Assembly: GCA_002786025.1 (NCBI GenBank)
Contig: NHNW01000089.1
Location: 28,735 to 92,734, forward strand
Direction of reading: 5' to 3'
Length of the DNA: 64,000 bases
From: Zasmidium citrigriseum
Taxonomy: Eukaryota; Ascomycota; Dothideomycetes; Mycosphaerellales; Mycosphaerellaceae
Part shown: piece by piece, positions 23,235 to 34,831 of the stretch
How positions within the stretch are numbered: the first letter of the stretch is position 1
Layout: each line of letters starts with the position of its first letter
Made by a program: the position numbers and the translations under genes
The notes under the pieces: model-generated
What the model saw: only the letters and a program-made list of their open reading frames with translations
Database searches by the model: none
Told to the model about the DNA's origin: nothing

Positions 23235-24066
23235 AAGAGTGCTGCATAGCGAGCATAGCGAGCGTTGCATAATTGTTTGCTGTACATATATTGGCGACTG
23301 TACATTATGAAATGAGATGAGACATGTTCCAGACATACTTTACAATCTTTGAGACAGGTGTCAGTTCTCGTTTGTTCCTGTCATTGTCAAGGACATGCAG
23401 TGCAGACACATTTCTGCTTCGTAGTTGGTAATCGACTAGGGAGAACGCATTGATTCCCAAAAGCAGCAGTGCATACAGAGCATCTAGGGACATCTTCAAT
23501 AGAGCGAGCTCATCAATAGTGGAAAGCGAGAAGATGAAGAGTCATGATAGCATGCTGCGACTTTCCGGCATCTGCAGAGAACGATGCATCTATCCCTGAA
23601 ACAGGCAGTGCAACCAGCGCACTGAGACCCATTGCCTTGGGTAAAAAAAGCAGTGCGACCCCGGAGACCAATGCAATAATTCCTCATTACGAGAAGCTCT
23701 ACATGAATAGGAGGCATTCGCTGATGTTGTGTTTGATATTGTGAGATCTTCCAATAGCGTTCCTTCCAAACGAGCGATGTCGTCGACCAGATCCCTGGAT
23801 CTCGCTTAGCGGGCCGAGCCTCCCGCGTGCATTAGCGACTGCTGCGCCCGCGCGTGCCTGCTTACTTTGCACGGTGCCTATTGTGCGCCATTGTTCGAGC
23901 TTCAGTCACCGAGACTCTTAAAGACGTGCGTGTGCCCCGCCCTTTGTCTGCCTTCCTCCAAGCGCACGCACAACCAAATTCGCATTCATTCCACCTCCGC
24001 GATCTTCACACTCGCTCATACGACACCCGACACAACCTCGCAAACCACCACCCTCACTCTCCGGCC
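23235..24066. other. Intergenic, Mex67 promoter and leader
   Basis: Contains the permease 3' end and a C/A-rich leader before Mex67. The Mex67 frame is open from 23854, but the family N-terminus and ATG context favour the start at 24067. No other gene seen. Confidence 0.5.
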
Positions 24067-25962
24067 ATGGCGCCGCACACCTCCTCGCGCCGCCGCGCTG
24101 CGGCCGATCCAGACACGAAGATGAGCGGCATCAGCAAGAAGCACAACCGCCCGCCAAAGGGCCCCAAGGCCGCTCTCAGCACCACCGATATGCAGCGCAA
24201 GATCCACCGCGCCGCCGCGAAGGGTGACGTCAAGATGAAGGGAGACAACCAAGGCAGAGTCGGCGGCGGCGGCCTTGTCGAGTTCAAGGTGACGGGCTGG
24301 GAGAAGAGCACCGCATCGCACGACTCCGACGGCGGCGTAGAGTCTCTCAAGAAGTGGCTCCAGAGCAAGGTCGCCCGCAAGCTGGGCTCAGCATCGCGCA
24401 AAGCAGCACAGTTCAAGAAGTCACGTGTGGAGGGTCGCGCACTCTTCATCAGCGTCCCAGCCCTCGATGCTGGCCCACTGCGCCGTATGAACGGTTTCAA
24501 GTGGGCAGGCGTCACCCTCACCATCGAGCAGATCGGCGGCGGATCCGATCAAGACGGCAAGCTTTCCTCCAAGGCCGAGGAGACCAAGCTCATGCTGCGC
24601 AATGTCCTCGAGCGCCGCTACAACGCACAGCTGAAGCTGCTCGACCTCTCAGCACTCAGCCAGGACGAGGAGCTCAAGGCTCAGGCCATTTTCGACTCCA
24701 ACTCCACCGCCAGCAAGTTCTTCCCAGCCATGATGCGGGTCCTCGAGCTTGCCTTCGACAGCCACGACGAGCTCAACGCCCACGTTGAGAGTGTGTCGCT
24801 CGCCAACAATGGACTCAGCGACCTCAAGGCAGTCTCCACGCTGGCGCACACCCTGCCCAAGCTTCACAACCTGGATCTCTCAAACAACGCATTCGCCAAC
24901 CTCTCAGCACTTGCCACCTGGCGCAAGAGATTCTACCACCTCCAGCACCTGCTCATTGCCAACAACCCAATCGAGCAGAACGAGCCAAACTTTGCCGCTG
25001 AGCTCGTCAAGTGGTACCCAAACCTTCGGATGCTCAACCAAACCCAAGTGCGCACCGAAGAAGACATCAAGAACAAGGCATCCACCGCCAACCTTCCATT
25101 CCCAATCAGAAGCCCGATCTTCGAGGATGAGGGTCAGATCGCCGAGAACTTCATCCGCCAGTTCTTCCTCGGATTCGACACCGACCGCCCAGCTTTGGCG
25201 CAAGTCTACTACGATGAGCAATCCGACTTCTCATACGCAGTCAACGTCTCAGCCCCGCGAGACCCTAACGACACGGTCACGACGGAGAAGAGCGAGTGGG
25301 GTGCCTACATCAAGAACAGCCGCAACCTCAAGAAGATCTCGCAACTACCAGCACGCCAGAACCGCCTCTTCCGCGGCTCGCGGGCTATTGCAGAGGTGTT
25401 CGCCGCCATGCCCAAGACGAAGCATCCAGATCTTGAGGCAGAGGCACGTAAGTGGTTGATCGAGTGCCACGTTCAGCCAGGCATTCCCGACCCCACGGGC
25501 CAGAGCCCGAACGGCGTCGACGGATTTTCCATCGACATTCACTGCGAATACGACGAACTTCACGACCAGACCGGCCAGCCAACCGGCAAGAAGCGCAGCT
25601 GCGATCACAGCATCATGATCGGCCCGGGAGGCCCACAAGGCGTGCGCATCGTCAGCCATCAGCTCACCATCAGAGCATACGGCGGCATCCAGGCATTCGA
25701 GGCCGAGGCACCAGCCCATGGCCCGCCATCACCACCACAGCAGGCGGCCGAGATCGAGCCTCACATCCAGGCCGGTCTGACGCTGCAGCAAGCCGAGGAG
25801 ATCTGTGCAGCACTCTCCCAGCAGACGGGCATGACACTCCACTACTCCAAGGACTGTCTCGACCAGGTTGGCTGGGACGTTCAGAAAGCTCTGGCTGCCT
25901 TCGAGGGCGTCAAGGCCAGTCTGCCAGCCGACGCTTTCGTACAGAATGTGGCGATGCCATAA
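24067..25962 (+). CDS. MEX67: mRNA export factor Mex67 (TAP/NXF family)
   Basis: Nuclear mRNA exporter that binds Mtr2 and nucleoporins. Single exon, 631 aa. The start is the ATG at 24067 (CCATGG context, MAPHTSSRRRAA), giving the basic, RNA-binding N-terminus expected. Next comes an RNA-recognition-like region (about 70-165), then leucine-rich repeats (about 235-330: VESVSLANNGLSDL, LHNLDLSNNAFANL, LQHLLIANNPI), then an NTF2-like domain (about 355-560) starting at GQIAENFIRQFFLGFDTDR, which pairs with Mtr2. It ends in a UBA-like TAP-C domain (about 575-625) with GMTLHYSKDCLDQVGWDVQK, which binds FG nucleoporins. The length fits Mex67 (yeast 599 aa). Convergent with the small secreted protein gene. 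Confidence 0.95.
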   Translation: MAPHTSSRRRAAADPDTKMSGISKKHNRPPKGPKAALSTTDMQRKIHRAAAKGDVKMKGDNQGRVGGGGLVEFKVTGWEKSTASHDSDGGVESLKKWLQSKVARKLGSASRKAAQFKKSRVEGRALFISVPALDAGPLRRMNGFKWAGVTLTIEQIGGGSDQDGKLSSKAEETKLMLRNVLERRYNAQLKLLDLSALSQDEELKAQAIFDSNSTASKFFPAMMRVLELAFDSHDELNAHVESVSLANNGLSDLKAVSTLAHTLPKLHNLDLSNNAFANLSALATWRKRFYHLQHLLIANNPIEQNEPNFAAELVKWYPNLRMLNQTQVRTEEDIKNKASTANLPFPIRSPIFEDEGQIAENFIRQFFLGFDTDRPALAQVYYDEQSDFSYAVNVSAPRDPNDTVTTEKSEWGAYIKNSRNLKKISQLPARQNRLFRGSRAIAEVFAAMPKTKHPDLEAEARKWLIECHVQPGIPDPTGQSPNGVDGFSIDIHCEYDELHDQTGQPTGKKRSCDHSIMIGPGGPQGVRIVSHQLTIRAYGGIQAFEAEAPAHGPPSPPQQAAEIEPHIQAGLTLQQAEEICAALSQQTGMTLHYSKDCLDQVGWDVQKALAAFEGVKASLPADAFVQNVAMP

Positions 25963-26465
25963 GCAGAGGAAACAAGACCAATGACAGCAGGGAGGAAACG
26001 AAAGAACGAGATTACAGGCGAACAGAAGGCAGGATATGAGGATGAACAAAAGCGCGACACAACAACGACACACACGTTTTCCACTCAAGCAGACACAAAC
26101 AACTCAGCGATTCAGCGAAGGTGTATATGGGGCATTGGACGGGTTTCCTTTTTTATTGGGATTGAGCATTTGCAGCAAGGCGCTATTGAGAGACAAGGGT
26201 GTGCTTTTTTGACGATGATGATACCAGACTGAGCGAAAAGGCATGGAGCGGTGTTTTGAGATTACAAGTGCATCAAATGGGCGGATTAGATCGATGAATC
26301 ACAACGATGATGTTTTGAAGACTCGCCGCGTATGGCGGGTCGAGATTGTGCGATGACTGTCTCCAACTTTTCCTCACTTCCGTCTTCATTTCTGAATGCT
26401 CACATCATGAATCGGCCGTGATTTGTAGCGACCCCATCTAGTCCTTCCCATCCTGCTTGCCTTTA
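25963..26465. other. Intergenic, convergent 3' ends
   Basis: Between the stops of Mex67 and the small secreted protein. No gene seen. Confidence 0.5.
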
Positions 26466-27053
26466 TTACGTCCTCCCCGCCAACCTCGCCACGCTTCTGA
26501 AGTACCCAAACGCGGAACAAAAACTCCCCTTCGTATATCCACCAGTGACAAGATCAAGATTGAACTGGTTCAGATAATTCTGTGTCTGGGTCAATGCCGT
26601 AATCGCTTCTTGTGCGGTTCGAGCGGTTCCCGGCGTGAAGGGAGCGCAGGATATAGCTGAATAGAAGTCAGTCGAGTAAGGAATGGGGAATGGGTGTGGG
26701 AGAGGTACAGGAGAGTTGAGCGATCTGCGCGAGTTGGTTCTGGACGGAGTCGAAGTTTGCGCCTGGGGAGGTGGATTGAACGAAGTTGTTGATTAGGGAG
26801 ACGATTGTCGCTTTCAATGGTTAGCTTTTGGGTTATGGGAAGAGAGGGACGGGGGGTTCGGACCTTGAACATTGACTACGGATTGGCGGATATTTGCTGA
26901 AGGAGCTGTTGGAGGCGGGGTGGATTGAGGATTTGTGTATGGCGTTGCGTCTGCATTAGGCAGTGGAACCGGTGCTGCGTCTGGTTCGGCGATGGGGAGG
27001 GCTATGGCGTTCGTGAAGAGTGCGAGGAGGGAGAAGATCTTGGGGAAGTGCAT
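26466..27053 (-). CDS. Small secreted protein of unknown function, 3 exons
   Basis: Predicted 160-aa secreted protein. Exons on the minus strand are 27053-26864, 26810-26709 and 26656-26466; each GT...AG intron keeps frame, and unspliced reading ends early. It starts with a clear signal peptide (MHFPKIFSLLALFTNAIALP), then an acidic/Pro-rich stretch (about 20-50), then helical segments IVSLINNFVQ, NFDSVQNQLAQIAQLS and TAQEAITALTQTQNYLNQFN, and a C-terminal GSFCSAFGYFRSVARLAGR. Only two cysteines follow the signal peptide (in ISCAPF and SFCSAF), which could form one disulphide. I recognise no domain. Size and secretion make it an effector or cell-surface candidate by inference only. The intron-based model is by eye. 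Confidence 0.7.
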
Positions 27054-28261
27054 GTTGACTGATGAGGGTTTCGTTGCTAGGGAATGGTGATGATTGTATT
27101 CAAGATTAATTATGCGCCTTTGAGAAGGAAGATATTATGAAGTGATGATGATGTTGTTGCTGTCAATGTCTTCGTCTCGAGTTGACGTCGAGGGGAGATA
27201 CTGCGGAAATTGACCTGCCTTTTTATATCTCAGGTTTGTTTACTACTAGGAACATCCTGACCACGGCATGCCAGCTCATCCGACTTCACATCTCGATGCT
27301 ATTCTTCACTTCCCAGCCACAATACCAGAGCATCGTGGTATCGTGAGGGGAACATGATCGAGAAGCGCCGTCATCTTCGTGGAGTCTGCAATGCACGAGA
27401 GCTTCGACGTCTTACATTGAAGATCTCGAAGACGCCTGAACGGAGCGCGACTTCGTTGCAAGGATGGTCTTCAACAGTACCAGCATCTGCATCGATTGCG
27501 ATCATTGCATTGGTCATGTCTCAGAGATGAGGTGTCGTCGTGCTGTCGAGGCGTAGAGCAGGCGTCTTGCAGTTGTTGCATGGCAAGAGCGCCACAATCG
27601 TGGAGTGTCATGCAGCTGGATGAGCAATGCCGAGAGGAGGCTTGCATCTCCTCTTCAAACATTCGTCAAAGCTGAGCTGCTTTCTCTTTCAGGTCCTGTC
27701 ATGCCACGCATGCGTCGACGCGAAGCAACAGCTACGACAGCCACAGTCATGTAGGGCTGAAGAAAGTTGCAGCTCTGGGAAGTCTGTACCGTCGACGTCA
27801 GGGGTGTGAGCTCCAAATTTTTGGAGCTATTGAGCTGCGGTGTGGCCAACATTGTCGATATCTCACTGGCCACCGATGACCGATGACGAGAGTAATGGTG
27901 GTGCGACGCTTGCAGCTTCGGCGATGATCAACAATGGTATGCGATCGCGAATGGCTTCGAGCAGAGGTCACACGACGATGCAGCTCTTGAGAGCTGTCGA
28001 AGGGCTCAGATCTGGCACATGCTGGGCAAGACAGCGTCGCTGGGATCCTCGACTGCCATGTCGCTCGGCGGGTTGTTGAGGGAAGGGTATAGTTGATGGT
28101 AGCTTCAAGGAAGTCGCGCAAGTCATCCCCACCCTCTCTCACAACATTTGCAAAAACCAGTCAGTAGTTCTGCAAGAATGACTTGCTCAAACCCAACAAT
28201 CACGTACCGAGCGAGAATCAAGGTGGTGATACCCCTTCAGAGAAGGCATTGCCTACGAAGA
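27054..28261. other. Intergenic, no supported gene
   Basis: Promoter of the secreted protein gene (minus) and unassigned DNA. Several short frames on both strands overlap without domain support. Confidence 0.45.
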
Positions 28262-28456
28262 ATGTCCTCTCCCACCGAGTGCTCCCTCCGTGAGCTCAGC
28301 GAGAAGCAAGCGTTGCAGGGGTCGTTGCGGCAGAAGCAGTCGGAAGAGGATCTGCAGCGAGTTTACGAGGCCCAGATACTTGCGTACCTGAATTCGGGTT
28401 ACGCCGATCTCGAGGACGTAGTTCGGTCGGAGGCAGATGAGGAAGATGAAGAGTAA
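28262..28456 (+). CDS. Small acidic hypothetical protein (64 aa)
   Basis: Candidate short gene: MSSPTECSLRELSEKQALQG at the start, then a charged helical stretch (KQSEEDLQRVYEAQILAYLN) and an acidic tail ending DEEDEE. Amphipathic and plausible as a small protein, but I recognise no family. An upstream exon is possible, since the frame is open further 5' without an ATG. It could be a chance ORF. Confidence 0.35.
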   Translation: MSSPTECSLRELSEKQALQGSLRQKQSEEDLQRVYEAQILAYLNSGYADLEDVVRSEADEEDEE

Positions 28457-29649
28457 GCTTCGCCGAAGAACCAAGTTGAACTTGGATGCCGGGCACTTTT
28501 GCTGACTTGTGCCAAGCGAGGCGGTCCTGCTCTGGCAACGTTTGGAGAATCATGCCTGGTTCTGAGCTGATGCAATAGACTCCAGAGACTGAAGGTGGAA
28601 CAACTTGGAAGGGCGCGGTAAGGGTTATGGCAAATGATCCTGTGCACGATTCCTTGAAATTATTCGGCACGAATATGTGAACGAGGTCCATGCGTAGAAG
28701 AGTTGGACAAAGTGATTCGAAACTCGAGGTGGAGCAATGCTGAAAGAGCCTGTGCATTTGAGTATCGAAGTACATAGCTGGGCGAAGAGGCCACCTGTGC
28801 GTGCCTGTCCATGGGGAATGGAATGTCCTGCAAGAGGATCTCGAATTGCAGATGAGATGATGACTCTGGGACATGTAAGTCCAGTCCGTTAATTCTCATG
28901 CGAATTGAAGTACCTATTGAGCCCTGTGATATGTCAGCTGCATGCTCAAGAAGTTCTTGACAGTGACTGATGTGAAGATGGCGATATCAGAATCCCTTTT
29001 CTAAGCATCGACGGCCGGTATGTGTCGATACCAGCCGTGCCTTTTACGGCTCTTCCTGAAGCTAATGGGTATGTGTATTCTCATCATGAAGGCGTGGTGA
29101 AGGAGTTGAATCGACTTACAGTATGTGATCGGGATGTCGGTCGTTGGTGTTGGTTTGGAAGAGGAAGAAGCTGCGGTCGAATTCTTGCGGTCCTTCCTTT
29201 GGTGGCCGGCCGGATCGGGCCGCCTTCAACCGTCGGCATGGGCAGACGTCTCAGCCGACAAGCTCGATTATTACGGCAAGTTGTCCAGTACCAAGCCGAC
29301 CAACCATGCTGCCATCTATTCATAAGCACCCTCCATGGTTGAGTGATCGCGCGCAGTCTCGCCTTCTCTCATGACACGCGGGCAGTGCGCTGTACATAGC
29401 AGGTAGAGAGCCAGCTTTCCTCTTTCCGACTGAACTGCCAACTCGCTCGCTTCCTTCTTTGTCACCGTCGACCTTGAAAGCCGTCCGCGACTCAAACGCA
29501 TGCGAATTGAGCGCTCAATAAGGGATCCTGGTCCGGTAACCGTGTCGCTTTAATTACCCAGTCTTCCAGGTATGAAAGATGCCCTTTGCTGCTCTCACTG
29601 TACATACAATGCGCTGACATCTGGCTCTTGAAGGGACTCGGCTTCCACC
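28457..29649. other. Intergenic, ERO1 upstream region
   Basis: About 1.2 kb with no supported gene. The minus-strand frame through 28296-28874 is a shadow without a domain. I could not identify a convincing unfolded-protein-response element by eye. Confidence 0.45.
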
Positions 29650-31497
29650 ATGCGGTCGTCCACAGCACGCGCTTTCTACCTCGCAGTCTTCGCGCTGCTG
29701 AGTGTAGACTGCCGGACACATGCTGCTTCTGCTACGTCCTCACACACAAGTCCAGATGTCTGCGCAGTAAGATCTTCTCATAATCCTTACCACACCCCCA
29801 AACCTGCTCTTAACGCCTTCCAGCTCGAACCCAAAGCCAAAGTCTCCGATGCCTGCGCCTCCTACGCCGACTTGAACAGCTTGAACGACAAGCTACACCC
29901 ATACGTTCGAAATCTTGCGAACAATACCGACTTCTTTTCGTTTTATCGATTGAACTTGTACAACAAGAAATGTCCGTTCTGGGACGACGAGAACGGCATG
30001 TGTGGGAACAGGGCATGCGCGGTGAACACAGTGGATAATGAGGATGACATCCCACCTATATGGAGAGCGGAAGAGCTGAGCAAATTGGAAGGTCCAAAGG
30101 CGCAACACCCGGGAAAGAAGCAACAGAAGGAAAGGCAACGGCCGCTACTCGGCGAGCTGGGAGACAGCGTAGGAGAAAGCTGTGTGGTGGAATACGACGA
30201 TGAATGTGACGACCGAGACTACTGCGTTCCAGAAGATGAAAGCGCAAGTGCGAAGGGTGACTATGTCAGTCTGGTGGACAACCCCGAACGTTTCACTGGA
30301 TACTCTGGAGAGGGGGCACACCAAATATGGGAGGCAATATACCGGGAGAACTGCTTTTCGAAGCCAAAGCAAGGAGTCCTGGGAGCGAGTGACTCGACGC
30401 CACAATCGGGAATTTCACAAGACCAGGCGCAAGCAGCATTGGAGTTCAAGAACGTCATGAAGGCCCATGATCGGCAAGAAGCCAAGAAGTCTGGCCTGCC
30501 GGAGGAAGCGCTGGACTTTGAAGATGAGTGTCTGGAGAAGCGAGTGTTCTATCGGGTCATTTCTGGCATGCATGCATCAATCTCGACTCACTTGTGCTAC
30601 GATTACCTCAACCAGACTACCGGAGAATGGGGGCCGAATGTCGAGTGCTACAAGGAGAGACTCCACCATCACCCGGAAAGGATCTCGAACCTCTACTTCA
30701 ACTACGCCCTCATGCTTCGAGCAGTTGGCAAGTTGCGGGATTATGTCCAGGATTACACCTTCTGCACAGGCGATCCGGTGCAAGACACAAAGACTAAGAA
30801 GATGATTACCACTCTCGCCGATGCCATCCCAGCTGGACCCCAGATCTTTGACGAGAGCGTTATGTTCCAGGACCAGACCGCAGACGGCATCAGCCTGAAA
30901 GAAGACTTCCGCAACCGCTTTCGGAACGTGAGTAGGATCATGGACTGCGTGGGTTGTGACAAGTGCCGGCTTTGGGGTAAGGTCCAGACCAACGGGTTCG
31001 GAACTGCATTGAAGGTTTTATTCGAGTTTGGTAATGGCCACGCCGGCGAAGACAAACCTTTGCTCCGCCGGACCGAGCTCGTGGCCCTCATCAACACGCT
31101 TGACAAAATCAGCGCGGCCCTCAAAGCTTTGGAACACTTCCGCATTATGGTAGTAGCAGAGCACGAAGGAAGATCAGCTGAATCCGTGGCTGAGACACCG
31201 CGGTCCAAGCCCAGCGGAGTACCAAACTTCGATGATTTGAACGATCTGGACGATTTCGAAGACTATGACAGCCGATGGAGTCAGAGCCGAGAGCCGACTA
31301 TCTCCGACATCTTCTATGAAGAGCTTGACGCCGTCTGGAAGGCGACCAAGTTTGTGCTGAAGAGCTGGCTCGATCTTCCGGTTAAGATCCCGATGATCGT
31401 GGGCAATGAGGGCGGTCGGTTATGGGACTCATGGTTGGGCAAGCCTGTCCGACCCAGGACTTGGGAGTTTCATCTCCCGACGAGGGACGAGTTATGA
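29650..31497 (+). CDS. ERO1: ER oxidoreductin Ero1, with C-terminal RDEL
   Basis: FAD-dependent thiol oxidase of the ER lumen that reoxidises protein disulphide isomerase. Single exon, 615 aa. A signal peptide (about 1-25) opens the protein. The shuttle cysteines lie in MCGNRACAV (about 120-127) and the active-site motif in MDCVGCDKCRLWG (about 434-445); around them are CYKERLHHHPERISNLYFNY and the FAD-fold segments FRNVSRIM and GKVQTNGFGTALKVLFEFGN. The last four residues are RDEL, matching the KDEL/HDEL retention class, an unusual but sensible end for a lumenal enzyme. The start ATG has a good context (CCACCATGC). Confidence 0.95.
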   Translation: MRSSTARAFYLAVFALLSVDCRTHAASATSSHTSPDVCAVRSSHNPYHTPKPALNAFQLEPKAKVSDACASYADLNSLNDKLHPYVRNLANNTDFFSFYRLNLYNKKCPFWDDENGMCGNRACAVNTVDNEDDIPPIWRAEELSKLEGPKAQHPGKKQQKERQRPLLGELGDSVGESCVVEYDDECDDRDYCVPEDESASAKGDYVSLVDNPERFTGYSGEGAHQIWEAIYRENCFSKPKQGVLGASDSTPQSGISQDQAQAALEFKNVMKAHDRQEAKKSGLPEEALDFEDECLEKRVFYRVISGMHASISTHLCYDYLNQTTGEWGPNVECYKERLHHHPERISNLYFNYALMLRAVGKLRDYVQDYTFCTGDPVQDTKTKKMITTLADAIPAGPQIFDESVMFQDQTADGISLKEDFRNRFRNVSRIMDCVGCDKCRLWGKVQTNGFGTALKVLFEFGNGHAGEDKPLLRRTELVALINTLDKISAALKALEHFRIMVVAEHEGRSAESVAETPRSKPSGVPNFDDLNDLDDFEDYDSRWSQSREPTISDIFYEELDAVWKATKFVLKSWLDLPVKIPMIVGNEGGRLWDSWLGKPVRPRTWEFHLPTRDEL

Positions 31498-32954
31498 TGA
31501 TATCACCGACGTATAGGGACTGTTTCTTGAATGCATAGCGACGGCATGGTGGTTTGGCGTTCTTGGGGGTATGACGATGGCGCATGGTCTGGAGGCACGT
31601 GGGCGCATACTGTGTTTGAGGCGACCCAGGTTTCTGAAATATATCATATGCGATACCTGCCGATGGATATTGGCGGACGGAAGAATCGAGACCGATTGAG
31701 TACACATGTACTTTTCGAGTGTCTCACCTGTGCAGCAAGGGCCTCGATTTGGGCAGCGCGTGTGATGAAGCTGGCTGATGCACGGCAAGCGATCTCGACA
31801 GACTGTGTGAAGATGATGATGGTTGATGTTCTGTGTGTTGTATGTCTGCGGGATCGACGCTCTACTTCCAACAGTCGAGCGTTGGTGAACGTCCCGTCCA
31901 AGCACGTGCCGATTGAGCCATCGCTTCGAGAGTTGCCGAGAAGTTCAACGATTCAGGAACAAGCAGCTCCCGATCACATGGATTGGTCCACGCAGCGTGT
32001 GCCTGCAGGTCGGAGCGGAGCATTTGCAAACTTTGATGCGCCTGGACGACGACGCACCGATCATGTGTTCGACGACACAGGATGGACTCAGATCAAATTC
32101 GAAAGACAAATTGGACCTTCAAGGCGGAACTGTCTTTCCCATCCGGTGTCGTGGCTGTCCCCCTTCATCTCGAACGCTTTGTTTCTGAAACGGACAGGCG
32201 AGCGCGTGTGCTCTGGCCGCGACGAATCACACGGGGCGGTTTCGGGCGAACTGCGACGGGCGAGGCTTGAGTGATCGAGACAAGGGTGATTGGTGGTAGC
32301 TTGTGCGACGGGATGCGTGGTATCGGTCTTGATTGGGCGGAAGGGATGAAATCCTTGCAGCTGGTGCCGCCGTTAGAGTTTGGGATGTTTCAACGTTTGT
32401 GGGAGCCGGCAACGGGTGTGGTGTGTGCGCTGCGGAGGGCGAAACCTCTTCCTCACGCCTGGACACCTCGTCCTCTCTGCTCTCGCCGTGAAGCGCGCTC
32501 TCTCTTCTGCATGTATCTCGTGCCTGGTCGCTCTTTCCACCCATCATCGTTCCTTCTTTAGACGCGCCTGCGGCGTGACACAGTCCCTTCAGACGACTCC
32601 CCCTTCACCACTATCATTATCGCGGCTTAGGATCCGCCGAAAGCAAACACCCCTTCAACTCCCTCGCACATTCCTTGCGACATTCCACACCGATTGCTCG
32701 GGCAGCGTCTTTGTCGCACCAGTCCCTCCCTTCACACACCGGCTCTGTGACAGTTGTTCTCATTATCGGCGGAGATAGTCCGACAACCAGTGTCGACGAT
32801 CCGACTTCTGCGACGCTTTCCTTGTGCTTGCCTGCTTGCGAGTCAGGAGCAATTGCGATATTCAAGGCATCGACCCTCGACCGGAAAACAACCAACCTTG
32901 AATACTTTTTGCCACTGGCCGTAACCGCCAATCTAAAAGGAAACCGCAATCACC
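31498..32954. other. Intergenic, no supported gene
   Basis: A plus-strand frame (31531-32274, 247 codons) is open, but has no domain and atypical composition, so I do not call it. The last ~450 bp is C/T-rich and probably the leader of the next gene. Confidence 0.4.
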
Positions 32955-33719
32955 ATGTCGCTCGTCCGCGCCTTCACCACCCGGCGCAACAAGCCCGACG
33001 ATCTCGCAAACGTCCACATCGGCCGGGCCGCAAGCCAACGTATGGGCCGACCAGTCCATCGCGCGCAGATCTCTTCACCCGTCGCCCTGCTGTCGAGCAC
33101 GAATACTCTCTCCTACGACGCACCCGACATCGCTGGCACTGCCCCTGTTGGCGGCACGCGCGACTTCTCCTCGTCGTCATCCCGCTCTTCGCACGAGGGC
33201 GACAACAGCGATGCCAGTACGCTCGACATTCACTCCAACACCGATGCATCGTCGATCGAGAACTCCCCGATCAGCCCTGAGCCCGAACCAAACCACTTGA
33301 GCTGCTACTTCAAGCCTGCTGGACAAGAGCACTCCCCGTCGACGAGAGACAGAGGATCGTTTGACGCCCCTTCGATTCCACAAAGAGTGCCTTCGCATTC
33401 GAAAAAGGCCCACGAACGTGTGCACCGCAAACGATCCGTCCAGCGCATGATGTCGCCTCCATCCTCGATTGTCCGCAACTCGACCGAGATGTTCAAGCCT
33501 GTTGAGGCGCCACAGGACAATCCGTTTGGCAATGAGCTTGCACAGTTGGATGAAGTCGCTGAAGAGTTGAGCTATGCTGTGCGAGACGCAGAGGCCGAGG
33601 CTGACACTGCCTTCATGGAGTCTCATGGTCTCGCTCAATTCTCTGCCGAAAGCTATCTCGATGAGATTCAGAGTCTGATCTACGAGACCTACCACGCTGA
33701 AGAACCGATCTGGATCTAG
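32955..33719 (+). CDS. Fungal protein of unknown function (254 aa), Ser-rich
   Basis: Single-exon gene with ATG in good context (CACCATGTC). I recognise no domain. The first 100 residues are basic and then Ser-rich (a run SSSSSRSS near residue 72), followed by low-complexity Ser/Pro sequence. The C-terminal 70 residues are different: acidic and predicted helical (NELAQLDEVAEELSYAVRDA, then ESYLDEIQSLIYETYHAEEP), and could be the conserved functional part. Codon use looks like neighbouring genes. Probably a nuclear or cytosolic regulatory protein, but function is unknown. Confidence 0.7.
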   Translation: MSLVRAFTTRRNKPDDLANVHIGRAASQRMGRPVHRAQISSPVALLSSTNTLSYDAPDIAGTAPVGGTRDFSSSSSRSSHEGDNSDASTLDIHSNTDASSIENSPISPEPEPNHLSCYFKPAGQEHSPSTRDRGSFDAPSIPQRVPSHSKKAHERVHRKRSVQRMMSPPSSIVRNSTEMFKPVEAPQDNPFGNELAQLDEVAEELSYAVRDAEAEADTAFMESHGLAQFSAESYLDEIQSLIYETYHAEEPIWI

Positions 33720-34831
33720 ACCGTCATCAGAACGGCCAAACGCCCCAGCGCAATCGACCCTCTCAACGATCAGGACATCGTTAAGAGGTTGCAGATGGAG
33801 ATGCATCCGACCACGAAACTGTCTTTAACGACGAGCATCTCAGTGCTGGGGCGCAATCAAAGGGAATCACTTCTCAACTGTGCATAAGATTGCAAAGAAC
33901 CGACCACGAATATTCGCTCCTTATTTTGAACAACATCTCTCTGGCAGATCGATCTCACCCTCTTTACGACCCGATACGAACTGAACATACCCTCCTTTTG
34001 ACCCGGCGACTACTGGGGACAATCTTCTGCCGTCCGCTCATTACTTGTGTGCTGGAATGTTTGTCTGCTGCGCGGAGGAAGGAGATTTAACGAGTATACG
34101 TATGCTTTTTGAAGGGATAGACCAAGGCGTTACCTTTTTGATATCTTTGATGCTCAGTCTCTCGTATCTCGTCGAGTGTGAGTCTTTGTACATGCAGATT
34201 AGTTGGAAGCAAAAGTTTTGCAAACATCAAGAGTGTCCTCTCCCTTTGCATCGTCTAAGCCCTTGATGTCGAGCTGAGAGTATGACTGGAGTCATCATGA
34301 GGTGGAATGCTCCGACGCTGTAGCATTTCGGCATGCCACGGTACTGGTGTCGATAAGGTCGATCACATGTGAAGAGCGTGTGCGTGCGTGCAGTGAACCA
34401 AGATCTCAATGTGAATGAGTCGTGCCCCGCGGCGGGCCGTAGTTGCCGAGGCGCGCACGGCCCAGCTCGCGTGTCGTAACTTCTTTGACTTTGCTCGCTC
34501 TCGACAAAATAAACAATCCACTTTCCACCGAAACCACGAAGCTGCCAGAAGACACCCTCGCTATCCGCGACATTCGTTCCGACATTGACCACCATATTGC
34601 GAAGACGAGTCCTGGACGAATCACACGACCTGCCCCTCCCGGCGGTGAAACGAAACGACTAGACGCGGTGCCTGCAGTAGCTTGCTTTGCGCTTTTTGCT
34701 ACATCACCTGCTTGCTTGCTTGCATTACCCCTCCGACGAACACACACGAGCGACGCATATCACCAGCGACAGCGACGACGCACACGACAGGATAGTGTGA
34801 CAGCGGGAGTTCGGAAGAGGAAAGAGCAGCA
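33720..34831. other. Intergenic, CKS1 promoter and leader
   Basis: No supported gene. The frame at 34443-34886 overlaps the CKS1 start in another frame and is a shadow. Confidence 0.45.

Noticed and set aside
31531..32274. 247-codon open frame after ERO1
   Set aside because: No recognisable domain, atypical composition, and frames on the other strand are equally open.
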